A stretch of DNA of 64,000 nucleotides from Amphibalanus amphitrite (lineage: Eukaryota > Arthropoda > Thecostraca > Balanomorpha > Balanidae): the NCBI RefSeq assembly GCF_019059575.1, contig NW_024881619.1:988358-1052357 (forward strand), written 5' to 3'. Below, piece by piece: positions 1-9,619 of the stretch. Positions within the stretch are counted from its first letter, which is position 1; each line of letters begins with the position of its first letter. Both the position numbers and the translations under genes were made by a program. The notes below the pieces were generated by a model. That model was not told the DNA's origin and did no database searches. It saw nothing but the letters and a program-made list of their open reading frames with translations.

Positions 1-747
1 CAAGAGTCAGGAACCCTCAGCAGCCAGCAAGTGCGGCTTTTGGCCACTGGCAAGCGTGTGCATTGGACTGCAAAGGAGGTCGCTGTTGCCGTTGGGCTGA
101 GGTGCATCAGCCGCAAGGCTTATCACTACCTACAGATTACAGAACTTGAGCTGTGGCTGACCAACGGCTGGCTGCGGCCGTACGACGAGGAAGTGGACGG
201 CCCACCGCGCGGTCTCGTGCCCCTGATGGCCGTGCCTCAAGCCAAGAAGGTGCGCCCGGTTCTGGACATTCGCGAGCTGAATGAGCACGTCGCCGCGTAC
301 ACGGCTGACGCAGATGTGTGCGCCGACCGCCTGCGGACGTGGCGCCGTCACGGCCATCGGGTGGCCGTGGTAGACCTGCGTCGGGCTTATCTGCAGCTGC
401 GGCTGGAGCGGAAACTGTGGCCGTACCAAACTGTCATCATCCGTGGCAGGCGTTACTGCTTGAATCGCCTTGGATTTGGCCTCAATGTGGCCCCAGCCGT
501 CATGAAAGCCGTCGTGAAGCTGGTCCTGGCGCAGGACGCGGACGTGCAGCGCGCCGTCTGTCCCTACGTGGACGACCTTCTAGTGGACGAGGACGTCGTC
601 AGTGCCGAACGAGTGGTCGAACATTTCGCTCGCTTCGGGCTGAACTGCAAGCCGCCGGTGCGCGCTGAAGACGGTGCTCGGATTCTGGGGCTCCACTTAC
701 GGTCTGTGCTGAGGTGTCTCAAAGTCCAGCAGACAGCAACGCATTGA
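1..747 (+). pseudogene. Retroelement pol fragment, reverse transcriptase domain
   Basis: The reading frame is already open at the window edge and runs to a stop at 745-747. Numbering from the GTG at 31, it shows the reverse transcriptase fingers and palm: RPVLDIRELNE at about 75-85, the first catalytic Asp in VDLRRAY at about 114-120, LGFGLNVAP at about 147-155, and the catalytic YVDD box at 179-182. These are the hallmarks of an LTR-retrotransposon RT. The style of the motifs (LWPYQTV, RLGFGLN) suggests a Gypsy-related clade, which is inference. Similarity stops near ILGLHLR (about 690-700), just before a CACTA fragment, so the element is cut at its 3' side. The RNase H expected next is not adjacent; a matching RNase H style appears at 9,273-9,510. 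Confidence 0.75.
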
Positions 748-789
748 GAAGATGTTTATCAAAAGGTCCAAAAGGCTGACCATTTCAGT

Positions 790-1635
790 CCAAGCTGCTC
801 TCTGACGAAGTGTCTGGTGAGGACATTCGTCTGGCAAAAAGACAGCTCGAATAGTTTGTCTCTCGAGTGGAGCAGCTGTACGGGCGGCAGCACATGTCGT
901 ACAAACATACACACGCTTCTCCACCTGGCCGACACTGTGCGTCAGTGTGGTCCCCTCTGGGCCTGCTCTATGTTCCCTTTTGAGGGTTTCAACCGAACGC
1001 TGCTCAAGTTTTGTACTGGGCCAACATACATCGCTGAACAGATCCTAGACAAATTCCTCATCCTGCAGACTCTTCGAACGATCAGGGACACGCGCACACA
1101 CGATGGTTTCCTGGATGAAAGAGTGGATGCACTGGTCACAAAATTCCTGAGCAGTCGTGCCCCTGCCGTCAAGGCAGCTCGCTCAGCGGAGGGAGTAGTC
1201 GCATTAAACGCGCCACGTGTGCGTGATCTGACGGCGGAGGAAGTTGAGCTCCTTCTCTTATCTGGGCATGAAGTACAAGGAGACCGTCCTCAAGCTCGCT
1301 TCTTTAAGCGAGCGATCATCAACGGACGGATTAGCACCACTGCTGAACACAGCAAGGGAAAACGGAACAGCTCGGTGATCTTCACGGCTCAAGGTGTGTG
1401 CATTCTTCTGAGAATAGCTTTCCTGATGGTCGGCGGAGTCACGAGATGCTTTATTTTCTGTGAACGGTGTGAAAGCAGGGATGCCTTTCCTACGACAAAA
1501 CACATTTATGAGTACGTACCAACGAATGCAAACGTAGTTTTAGAGCCTTCGGAGATCGTCAGTAACTGTGTGGTTATAGTGAGGGATGGTGTGCGCTACT
1601 GCTGTTTACAGCCAAACAAGATCGAGAAGGATTAG
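790..1635 (+). pseudogene. CACTA (EnSpm) transposase C-terminal fragment
   Basis: The 817-1635 frame contains IHTLLHLADTV followed by GPLW and FPFEGFN at about residues 31-59. This is the conserved block that follows the transposase core in EnSpm/CACTA proteins (DUF4218-like). It then continues with an NGRI-type segment near residue 164. The gene is broken. In the neighbouring frame, residues leading into YGRQHMSY are in register with the domain but carry an in-frame TAG at 852-854, and a one-base frame change near 900 is needed to join the two parts. No catalytic DDE core is present, so only the 3' end survives. The fragment abuts the RT fragment upstream with no flanking duplication that I can see. 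Confidence 0.7.
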
Positions 1636-1707
1636 CAGCACAGATGACGTGTGCCTTGTCTGTGAAGGTCCAGCGTTTTAGGTGCCAGTCGCGCGGAAAA
1701 GCAGGGT

Positions 1708-2080
1708 GAGCTGGTTCGCGTCTACGTGGCGTTTACACTTGTTCAGCAATGCACATGTGTAGGCCCAGTCGTTCGGGACGGCGTGCTGATTTGCATATGT
1801 CGGTATGAGAGTGCATTGTGTTGGATGGGTTTTGTGCTTTGTGCCAAGTGTATTGTTTTGTCAGACATCATTTTTTTGTGCCACCACCACCCTTGAGCTG
1901 GCTTGCGTCTACGTGGCGTTTACACTTGTTCAGCAATGCACATGTGTATGCCCAGTCGTTCGGGACGGCGTGCTGATTTGCATATGTCGGTATGATAGTG
2001 CATTGTGTTGGATGGGTTTTGTGCTTTGTGCCAAGTCTATTGTTTTGTCAGACATCAATGTTTTGTGCCACCACCGTCCT
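1708..2080. repeat. Two-copy tandem repeat, 187-bp period
   Basis: Two head-to-tail units begin at 1708 and 1895. Each contains GTCTACGTGGCGTTTACACT, a central GGGACGGCGTGCTGATTTGC and a Pyr/TTTTGTC-rich end, with only scattered substitutions. The short ORFs at 1805-2122 and 1992-2201 are by-products of this duplication. It lies directly 3' of the CACTA fragment and may be part of that element's 3' end, which I cannot verify. Confidence 0.8.
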
Positions 2081-2239
2081 AAATGTTTTTTTTCTCACAA
2101 TCCCATTACTGCATGTTCGTAGGTCAACATTGTACCGCTGCTCGATGTCAGTGAATACAAGCTGGATTAGAGGCTATACGCATGTCTCTCGCGATACGTG
2201 ATATGAGAAATGTAAATTTCACCTCTACCAAGTGGTCGA

Positions 2240-2660
2240 CATATCCAATTGGAAATAACATTGGATGCAGTTGGATATCGTGTTGGACATCCATATGTAT
2301 GCAATCGACTATCTACTTGGAAGTATGTGAATATCGTATTGTACTTATAATGGATCCAATCAGATATCCCAATGTGCATCTAGTTGGATATCTAATTGGA
2401 TCCAATTGGATATCCTATTTGTGCATCTAATTGGATCCAATTGGATATCCTATTTGTGCATCTAATTGGATCCAATTGGATATCCTATTGGACATCTAAT
2501 CGGATCCTATTGGACATCTAATAGGATATCCTATTAGACATCTAATTGGATCCACTTGGATATCCTATTGGATATCCTATTAGATATCTAATTCGATGTC
2601 CTATTGGCCATCCTATTGGACAGTCTGACAGTTGAATGCGATTTCCAATTGGATCCAATT
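2240..2660. repeat. Degenerate satellite built on GGATCCAATTGGATATCC
   Basis: The region is an irregular array of self-complementary words such as TTGGATCCAATTGGATATCC and its variants GGACATC and GGATATC. The cleanest stretch (about 2,370-2,490) repeats with a 35-bp period that includes GTGCATCTAA. Because GGATCC, CCAATTGG and GATATC are palindromes, either strand can fold on itself. ORFs here are not coding. The array resumes at 3,004-3,207 after an interruption. Confidence 0.8.
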
Positions 2661-2824
2661 TTTACTAGGGAGCAGGGTCATTCTGCTGCCGATCTTCAAT
2701 ACGTGGCAATCAAAATCAAGATTCGATAGTGCAGGATCCCTCTCACAATTTCTGCGACAATGTAGGTAATGCGAATATTGCGTGAAACGGCCGGGCTTTC
2801 GTCTCGTTCAATGTGGTTGAGGAC

Positions 2825-3003
2825 ATTTCCAACATAGGTGTAGGAACGTTTTGAGAAGTGGCGGGGCGGGGGGGGGGGGGGGGCAAGTCGAGCTGAGTAT
2901 CCGATCCGATTGTAACGTAGCTGAAAGGTGGGTGGGCCACTCGGAAAGGTGGGTGGGCCATGGCCCGGCCGTCCCCCCCTGTTCCTACACCTATGATTTC
3001 CAA
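2825..3003. mobile_element. Small TIR element (MITE) with 8-bp target duplication
   Basis: The element spans 2833-2995 (163 bp). Its ends are a perfect 15-bp terminal inverted repeat: CATAGGTGTAGGAAC at 2833-2847 and its reverse complement at 2981-2995. It is flanked by the 8-bp direct repeat ATTTCCAA at 2825-2832 and 2996-3003. An 8-bp duplication fits hAT or P-type transposases. The interior holds a G-homopolymer near 2870-2883 and two copies of GAAAGGTGGGTGGGCCA. It has no coding capacity and is inserted inside or beside the GGATCC satellite. Confidence 0.85.
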
Positions 3004-3207
3004 GTCGACATAATTGAAATTATGATCCAATAGGACCATTGTCTAATTCAATGCCCGATCCAATTGGACATTCATGAATCCAATTGGGTGGATTCTGCTG
3101 TCCATTTAGATTTTCCAAAATCCTCTGGACAAAATCTAGTCCAATTGGATCTCAAATGGATCCAATTGGATTTCCGAGTGTCCAACTGGACTTATTTACT
3201 AGGGAGC
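3004..3207. repeat. Second part of the GGATCCAATT satellite
   Basis: The same words as in 2,240-2,660 recur (CCAATTGGAT, GGATCCAATTGGAT). The word TTACTAGGGAGC closes both halves, at 2662-2673 and 3196-3207, so the two parts may be duplicated units of one larger element. Confidence 0.65.
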
Positions 3208-3730
3208 CCTGCCTGTGCGCCTGTATGCGCCTCTGCCCGCTCGTGCCTCGCGGCGGATTGGGTCGTGGCCGGCGCTCCGGCCGAGCGGGGCGTGCTGGCG
3301 CCGCGGCACTGTTGTCGCTGGAGCCAGGCCACGAAGAGCTCCGGCGGTTGCCGTGTACCCAGGTGCCTAGGAGGAAACTATCCGGTATGTTACCTTTTTG
3401 CTGATATTGTATTCGTTTGGATAAGATGTTCTTGCTTCTAATGTTTTATGGTTGTGAACGTTTTCATTATCGGTTTTTTTCGTATTTTGTTAAGTTTACT
3501 TGTGTGTGACCGGTTTGTGTTGATTTTCAGAAACCGTTTCGTTTCGTCTCATTTCATTTCGTTTTGTTTAGAATATAAGTTTAAACGAGCGGACAAGACG
3601 CGTGTCGGAAGAACACGATCTGGGGCGGCAACACAAGTCATCTTTCAATTAATCTTTCCCGTCCAGATAGGGATTGGTAAAGGGGCTTGCTCACTTCCCT
3701 CCTCATTGACTGGCTCACGTCCCTCCTCAG
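3208..3730. other. Non-coding stretch
   Basis: A GC-rich part (3,208-3,360) is followed by AT-rich sequence with a short TTTCG/TTTCA-type pentamer run near 3,535-3,570. No gene is recognised. Confidence 0.5.
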
Positions 3731-4285
3731 ATGAGGCTTTTAGCGCTTGGGTCCAGCCACGCTAACACCATGCGGCGGGCGCTAGCAACCGTTGGCCACC
3801 GTGAGGGTCATCAAGTGCTGGCGGCGGGGATCGAGGGAGCGCGCCTGGGGTCCACGAGGGACCGCCGGCGACTGGTGCGGATCGCTGAGGAGGAACGAGC
3901 GGAGGCGGTGCTCCTCATCCTTGGCGGCAATGACCTCTGTGCCAGGGATGTTAATCTTTTTTTAATCTGAGAGAACTAACAAAGCAGCTGATTGAGCTTG
4001 GTTATGAGCTGCGCCGGGCTGGCGCCAGAGTTGTGCATTTTTCGCTAGCTTGCCCTGCCGTGTCGTGCGAAGGGTTCCTCAGCAACTCCATGAGATAAGG
4101 ATGGCAGCGGCCAATAGGATATGGGCGTCACGTTTTCGCGGTCCGCCAGTAACATTAATCAATATGCCGGTGGGTGCTGAAATGATAGGACGGGATGGTG
4201 TCCACCTATCGGGGAAGAGGCAGCGAGCGGTGCTGAGGGCGGTTGGAATTATACTTCAAAGGGAAGCCTGTGCCACTCTTGTTTT
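3731..4285 (+). pseudogene. SGNH-hydrolase-like ORF, frameshifted (retroelement accessory)
   Basis: The first part (3731-3970) reads LGSSH at residues 6-10 and LGGND at about 64-68. These match block I (nucleophile Ser) and block III (Asn) of the SGNH/GDSL esterase fold. It then breaks in a poly-T run at about 3,957-3,962. A second frame continues with an amphipathic stretch and reaches DGVH at 4194-4205, the block V Asp-x-x-His. The serine, asparagine and Asp/His elements are thus all visible, but in different frames. SGNH domains occur in the accessory ORFs of CR1/L2-type LINEs and in Ngaro/DIRS retrotransposons. The gag-like ORF 0.5 kb downstream makes a Ngaro/DIRS or LINE ORF1 origin likely, but the class is not settled. 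Confidence 0.6.
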
Positions 4286-4765
4286 TATTTCTAGGCGCCC
4301 GGGAGGAGAAGGGCAGCATGGACATGATCGGGACGGGGGCAGTTTCTGGTGGATTCGTAACCACGACTTTTCCTGGATTCTGGTCCAGGACCAGGTGCCT
4401 TTTATGTAGGTGAGTAAGTCGTGACCGTTTTTCTGAGGGATGTCTTAGTTTTAGCTGTCAGTGTTGGCGATTTGTTTTAAGGTTTTACGCGGTAGTGTTC
4501 GCGAATGAGTTTGGGTAATTACGCGGAAGGTTTCGGTACAGGCCCATTCAGCTGTATCTGTTGCTCGAACTATGGAAAGCCGATAACTTCATCACGTTTG
4601 TTTTATATTGGACGTCTTTGTCGGTGGATGTTCGTACATGCACTACCGTGTTTCCTTTTCCGTTTTTTGGTGGGATATGTTTCCTTGGTTTTAAACAATG
4701 TCGGAATGTCTCTCATGCGTTTTTGTCTTGCATTTTGTCTTCTCTTTTTCTTCCATGGTTGGCAG

Positions 4766-5766
4766 ATGGCACTGCTTCGGAAACGACGCCGGACCGGCGG
4801 CGATGAGGACACACCGGCGATCTGGCGCCCACGTCTGGGTCGGACCGTTTCTCCGGAACCGGCTCCCGCTCCTGAGGTGATCTCGTCTCAGCAGACGGCT
4901 ACGTCAGCCGAGGCAGCTCAGACTTCTCGAGACTTGGCCGGCATTGCTGGGGCGGATCAACAGGACTTGTAACGCATCATACGGGAGGCAGTGGCCGAGG
5001 AAGTGGCCCGGGCAATGCCCAGTATGTTGTTCCATGGGCATGATCCAGCCCCCCCCTTTTGTCAGGGGAGATTTCAGGGAGCCAAGTAGGTGGCAGGAAG
5101 GAGGTCAATCAGTGGTCTGAGTCACCGTCGCTACGGCAGAAGAGAAGATTTTGGCCCACAAATACGTAGACATGAAAGCGCTGCTGGGCTCCCACGAACT
5201 CCCGGTTGCTGGCGAGGAGGAGTAGCTCATGGTGGCTGAGGATGGGAGGATAACATGTGGGGCACGTCAGGGGCAGCTAGGTCAGTCACCCTGTGGGCAA
5301 AGGCTTTCGCCCGTTGCGCCACGGTGTACAACTCGGAATATCCGGAGGAGGCGGCCAGCCTTTTCGGTTATATGTCCACAGTGCTCCTCAACTTGTGTGG
5401 CCAGGGCCTTGGCACGGCATGAAAGGACTATGACGAGTCTTTCCGTAAGGCTAGGGAGCTGGACCCAAGCCTGTACCCGTGGCACCGCTCGTCCCCTACC
5501 ATCTGGATGGCGTCTGTCGCGCGGGGGCTAGGTCCCGCACCCATGAGCGCGGGAAGGCAGCTCAGCCGACCCCGGCGCGGCGGCAGTCTGACTATCAGCA
5601 CTGCTTTGGTTTCAAATCCATGCAGGACTGTCTGCAACCCAGCTGCACGTTTAGTCACCGGTGCATCAGGTGTAGAGGGGATCATGGAAGCTCTGATCCG
5701 GGTGATCCGGGCCGCTCGGTGGTCTGCCTGGAGTTGCCCATCTCCATAAACATAACACTCGTATAA
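4766..5766 (+). pseudogene. Gag-like ORF with CCCH-type zinc finger, several frame breaks
   Basis: An ATG at 4766 follows a pyrimidine tract ending in CAG (4738-4765), which looks like a splice acceptor. The frame gives a basic, Pro/Ala-rich start and stops at 4970-4972. Further segments in shifted frames contain WAKAFARCATVYN (about 5,290) and YDESFRKARELDP (about 5,430), as in retroelement gag helices. In the 5479-5766 frame Cys42, Cys51, Cys56 and His60 have C-x8-C-x4-C-x3-H spacing (a CCCH zinc finger). Cys62, Cys65 and His69 follow in a knuckle-like C-x2-C-x3-H. Such a gag next to an SGNH ORF resembles DIRS/Ngaro elements. At least three breaks show it is dead. Confidence 0.55.
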
Positions 5767-5774
5767 CATATTGT

Positions 5775-5935
5775 ATCCATATGTTGAGTCGCCTATATCG
5801 ATATGTTGTGAGTCGCTTATATCGATATGTTTTGGGTCGCCATTTGTATCTATATCAACGTGTGGGCCAATAAAGGCGTGCCGTGTCACTTGCTGGCACG
5901 GCACGGAGCACGAAACATGGCGCAGTCTGTGGTGA
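5775..5935 (+). mobile_element. LTR 3' end with poly(A) signal and putative primer-binding site
   Basis: Three imperfect 22-24 bp tandem units (ATCGATATGTT...GAGTCGC) occupy 5,775-5,843. AATAAA follows at 5869-5874, then a strong hairpin (CGTGCCGTG/CACGGCACG, about 5,877-5,906). A CA terminus is followed by TGGCGCAGTC from 5918. An end in CA followed by TGG is the usual LTR-to-primer-binding-site junction, and a Gypsy gag starts about 110 bp downstream. The 5' limit of the LTR is not defined. Confidence 0.5.
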
Positions 5936-6027
5936 ACTTGCGGTTTTGATTTCTTATTTTTGGTGGGTTAAAAGCAACTTGAAGAAGTGTAAGAAAGCGA
6001 GAAGAAGCAAGACAACATCAAACAGTG

Positions 6028-6485
6028 ATGTCTGGATTTACCCCACCAAAACAGTTTGATTTTACGTCACCAGAGCATTGGCCTCTGTGGCGCGACCGCT
6101 TCAGACGATATCGCCAGGCGTCAAAGCTAAATCTCGATGAGGAGGAAACCCAGGTCAGTGCACTTGTTTATGCAATGGGGCGCCAGAGGCTGAACATATT
6201 ATTTTGAGCATAGAAGCTTTCCCTCACAACAATTTTGAAGCCGCTGTGCGCTGTTTTGATGGGTACTTTACCCCAAAGAGAAATTTGATTGCTGAGAGGC
6301 ATGCTTTTGAGATTAGAACACAAGGCGCTTCCGAGTCGAACGAAAGCTACATTAGAGCAGTGCATTGCCTTGCCGAACACTGCCAATTTGCTGACAAAAA
6401 TGAAAGGATCAGAGACCGTCTCATAGCAGGAATGAAAGAATCGGGACGCTATTGTTGGCTAACGATGGTCGATATTGAAAGCTAA
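6028..6485 (+). pseudogene. Gypsy-type gag, one frameshift
   Basis: The ATG at 6028 begins a gag N-terminus with PPKQFDFTSPEHWPLWRDRF and a segment ending LVYAMG. The open frame ends at 6205-6207, but the next frame continues the domain as HNNFEAAV, FTPKRN, LIAERHAF and IRDRLIAGM up to 6485. A single-base change at about 6,177-6,183 explains the break. This is the capsid-like region of a Ty3/Gypsy element, lying directly downstream of the LTR and primer-site candidate at 5,775-5,935. Protease, most of RT and integrase are missing after it. Confidence 0.7.
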
Positions 6486-6638
6486 TCCACATGACATTGA
6501 GTCAACATTGTGATACGGGGGGCAAGACATCGAATGCTATGTAAATGGGACTCTTGTCATCGTCCATTGAGCTGGGACTTATTCAGGCCAACGATGTAGA
6601 TCCGTTGGACGAAAGCCTGCGAGGGAACATTCCGGGAG

Positions 6639-6742
6639 ACGAAGGAAACCCTGAGTGATAAAAGGGTTCTGGCCCGCTATGATTCGAAACAGGCGCTGAA
6701 GATTGCCACAGATGCGAGCGCATATGGAATCGGGGCAGTCTG
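6639..6742 (+). pseudogene. Gypsy RT/RNase H junction fragment
   Basis: A short frame reads LSDKRVLARYD followed by ALKIATDASAYGIGAV. This is the conserved start of the Ty3/Gypsy RNase H (first catalytic Asp in TDAS). It follows the gag at 6,028-6,485 with nearly all of pol deleted, so it probably belongs to the same internally deleted copy. Confidence 0.7.
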
Positions 6743-7417
6743 ACGGCCCCCCACAGCGCGCGCTGCAACGCCGGTCGAGCGCCGGCTGCTGCCGGGCCCG
6801 GGCCCGCCGTCGTAGTCCCGTGGCCTTGTGCCGTTAGTCGCCAGTTGAAGGTGGTGGCCCGTGGTCGCTCGCGTATTCGCCAGCGCACCCATTGCAGAGG
6901 AGTGGACCGCACATGCCCATTGTAGAGGGTCACGCCCCTTGCCGAGGCGACATGCGCTACGCCGTGGACACTACTGCTTGTACCTGGTGGGGTAGCCGGG
7001 TAACCCATTCGCACATTGTTTGTTCATGGATGTAAATAACAGTTCCAAGTGTGATTCTTACATTTTTAAACTAAGAAATGACACAGGGCAGGTTATCTGG
7101 GTGAGTTGCTGATATGTACATGCTGAACATAAGTGCAGAGTAATTATCCATGCAGTGTCAGGCTCGGTCAAGTCGACGAGTATGACATGCAAAAGCCAGT
7201 CTACTCTGCGTCAAGAACTCTGACCGATCGTGAGCGAGGCTCCACCAGTTTGTGGAGCCTGAATGGATAAAGAAGAAGGTCCACCAGTTTGTCTAAGGAC
7301 GCAGATTCGCCCTCGAAACGGAAGCGCGAGCCCTAGTGAGCGTATTCTCACCGAAGAAAGGCGTACCGCCGATCACGGCGGCCAGAATAAAAAGGTGGGC
7401 GCTTCCCTTGGCAGCGT
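6743..7417. other. Intervening sequence without recognised gene
   Basis: A GC-rich segment (6,743-6,860) is followed by mixed sequence. A small hairpin (CTCCACCAGTTTGTGGAG, about 7,240) and a partial repeat of CCACCAGTTTGT at about 7,283 are the only structures seen. Confidence 0.4.
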
Positions 7418-7822
7418 ATGACTACTGGGGTGTGTCATCGAGGGGATGATCGGTGGTATCGTGGGATCCACACGGCCAATGTGTGGTGTCTGTTCAGGAA
7501 TTTCCACCCATGCCCTGTATCACGAGCTAGAGGGCGCGAGCATAGCCCGACAGCGCCCTACGGAGAGATCCTGCCCGTCCAATGGGAGGACACAGCGGCG
7601 TACGCGGCGGAGCGACACCTGAAGCACACACTGCCACGCGAGGTAGACTTCGTTCCGGTCGGCAGACAGCTGACGAAGAAGCTGTGGAAACGCGCCCACT
7701 GTGTCTCGGACTGCAAACAGTGGTACGAGCTCGACCAGATCCACATCAACCCGGAGGGCTTCAGGAAGATGGCGGCCGCCGAGGGCCTGCCGTCATGGAT
7801 CCGGTTCCGCGATGGCGCGTAA
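7418..7822 (+). CDS. Unidentified 134-residue ORF, possible SGNH C-terminal end
   Basis: The frame is open for 134 codons. Its second half is well ordered and ends with DQIHINPEGFRKMA (about residues 107-120). The D-x-x-H with a following Gly resembles block V of SGNH hydrolases. The catalytic Ser and Asn blocks are not visible upstream, so it could be the tail of a second retroelement accessory ORF or a chance ORF. No other domain is recognised. Confidence 0.3.
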   Translation: MTTGVCHRGDDRWYRGIHTANVWCLFRNFHPCPVSRARGREHSPTAPYGEILPVQWEDTAAYAAERHLKHTLPREVDFVPVGRQLTKKLWKRAHCVSDCKQWYELDQIHINPEGFRKMAAAEGLPSWIRFRDGA

Positions 7823-8985
7823 GCTGGACAGTGGACCTGTCAAACGAGGACTCTATGTGAGCGCAGTAGATTAGTGATCTTGCGAAGTGCATTTTTGTTT
7901 CTTGTGGTGCAACAGGATTAGAAAATGTGGTTGTCGAACGCATATTTGGTGGGGAGAATGTGATATTATCATATTATGTAGGCGCCATGGACATTGTGCA
8001 TCTCTCTCCCCCCGCCCCTCCCCGCCGCAGCCCCGCTCGCTCGGCGGCGGCGGCGCGGTGCGGCCCAGCCGCCGCGCTGGCCGCGTGCGCTGCGGGCTAG
8101 CCTACGCGTCTGGGGCGCGGCGCTGCGTCGCTGAGTCCGTTCGCGTTCGCTGATTGGTTGTGTGCGTTGTGCTGAGCGGTGGGGAGGAGGCGAGGGGTTG
8201 GCCGCGCGTTCCAGCGGCAGTCTTGCTTGGAGGTCGTTGGGAGCCGGTAACGCTGTATTGAATATTTGCGGTTGAGTTCTGGTCGTGAGCTTTTAGCTCC
8301 TTCTAGCCTTTAGCCGTGTTTATTCAATACCAACTCTGTTGCGGTCAGAAAGGTTGTGGGCGTTCTGCCTCAGCCGGACTGGCGGATAGAGTTTTGTTAA
8401 ATTAATTTATGTAAATCAACAGATGAGTGAAACCCTTCTGAATACCTGACTCCCTACATTTAACTTACTACCGCGCAAGTGGCGCGCTACAATGATCCCG
8501 GTACAACCGGTTTAAAGGGTGGAATTTAACGGGTAGAATCTGAGTCACTCTCGGCTTGAATTTAATATCGATTGTGGGTTCGTTCCTAAAGCATCGTTAG
8601 GCGTCACTGCTTCTCGGCATTTGTCCGGTCGCAGTCAGATCTGCGGTGTAGATTGGAGATTTAGGTTGTTGGTTGGAAGCTGTTATCGGTTCGTTTGTTG
8701 TTTCAACCGTTGGTCATTGCACAGTGAAGTTGCAATAAACTGTTGATTTGATTTATCACATTCTTTACTTCCGCGTGAACCAGCCGGAAGCGACTGATTT
8801 TAACAGAGTAGTTCGAAATCGACGAAGGACCGCGACGGACACGCGCGAAACTGTTTAGCCCAGTGTCAATACATCCGTTCATCCAACAGTACTACGCGGG
8901 ACTTAACAATACCGATGACAGCCCGAGACGGCCACAACACCCAGCGTGGTGCAGGTGACCGATGGCCAGACTCCGGACGATGTGC
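7823..8985. other. Non-coding stretch with GC-rich, LTR- or promoter-like part
   Basis: A C/G-rich, CpG-rich tract (about 8,008-8,115) is followed by ATTGG (about 8,153) and then AT-richer sequence with AATAAA near 8,734. The sequence directly precedes integrase-like coding, so it may be an LTR or leader. I could not find paired LTRs. Confidence 0.35.
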
Positions 8986-9262
8986 CTCCGACCCGTGCTG
9001 CCAAACGTAAGGAACCGCGACATGCGATCCGCCACCCCTGGGAGCCAGCTGAGGGACCGTGGCAGAGGGTCCATGACCATGTGGACTTTGCTGGGCCGCT
9101 ATTCGGCTACAGCTACTTGGTAGTACATAGTCGACAGCTGCAGTAAGTGGTCGGAAGTGGTGGTCATGAAGTCGTTGCACGATATCAGTGCTGCGCTACA
9201 TCTCCGCGAGACCATGGGACTGCCATTGCAACTCGTTAGTGATAATGGGCCTCAGTTGGCGT
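8986..9262 (+). pseudogene. Gypsy-type integrase core fragment, frameshifted
   Basis: The frame includes HPWEPAEGPWQRVH, then a few duplicated bases, then VDFAGPLFGYSYLVV (first catalytic Asp). After a frame change it resumes in the direction of a KW-E-V segment and ends near SDNGPQL (second catalytic Asp), cut off at about 9,258. The catalytic Glu region is missing. This is the central rve-type domain of a Ty3/Gypsy integrase. Confidence 0.65.
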
Positions 9263-9272
9263 AACTTCATCA

Positions 9273-9510
9273 AAATGGCAGAACTGTATGCCGCTGTCAA
9301 GGGCATCAACCTGGCCATCGCATGGTGGCTGCGAGCCGTCGAGCTGCGGATTGACTCCGACACAGTCCATCGTTGGATTGATGACGCACTGAGTGGGCGA
9401 GCCCGGCTTCGCCCGCGGCGAAATGTTAATTCGGCGGCGCGTCGACATTATATGCCAGCTTGTGGACGAAATGGCTCTTGTGTTGACGGTAACCCACAGG
9501 CAGTAGTAGT
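9273..9510 (+). pseudogene. Retroelement RNase H fragment
   Basis: The frame reads AELYAAVKGINLAIAWW (catalytic Glu) and IDSDTVHRWIDDALSG (catalytic Asp). A frame change near 9,405-9,420 leads to MLIRRRVDIICQLVDEM. The order matches LTR-retrotransposon RNase H, and it fits the element family of the RT fragment at 1-747. It abuts the integrase fragment, so the natural pol order (RT, RNase H, integrase) is scrambled. Confidence 0.6.
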
Positions 9511-9619
9511 TGAAGGCACTCCTCCCCCTTTCCATCATCATGTTAGAAACGCACGAGACACCGCACCGTCAACGTGATCAGCGATGACGATTCGGTTAAT
9601 GGTAAGCGACACAGAGGGT

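Noticed and set aside
5428-5904. 158-residue minus-strand ORF with His/Asp/Ile repeats
   Set aside because: It is generated by the 22-24 bp tandem repeat at 5,775-5,843 and by the reverse of the gag region.
6583-7014. 143-residue minus-strand ORF
   Set aside because: GC-rich shadow over the Gypsy RNase H fragment; no domain seen.
7887-8153. 88-residue ORF in GC-rich DNA as a host promoter or exon
   Set aside because: Composition alone explains it; there is no splice or domain evidence.
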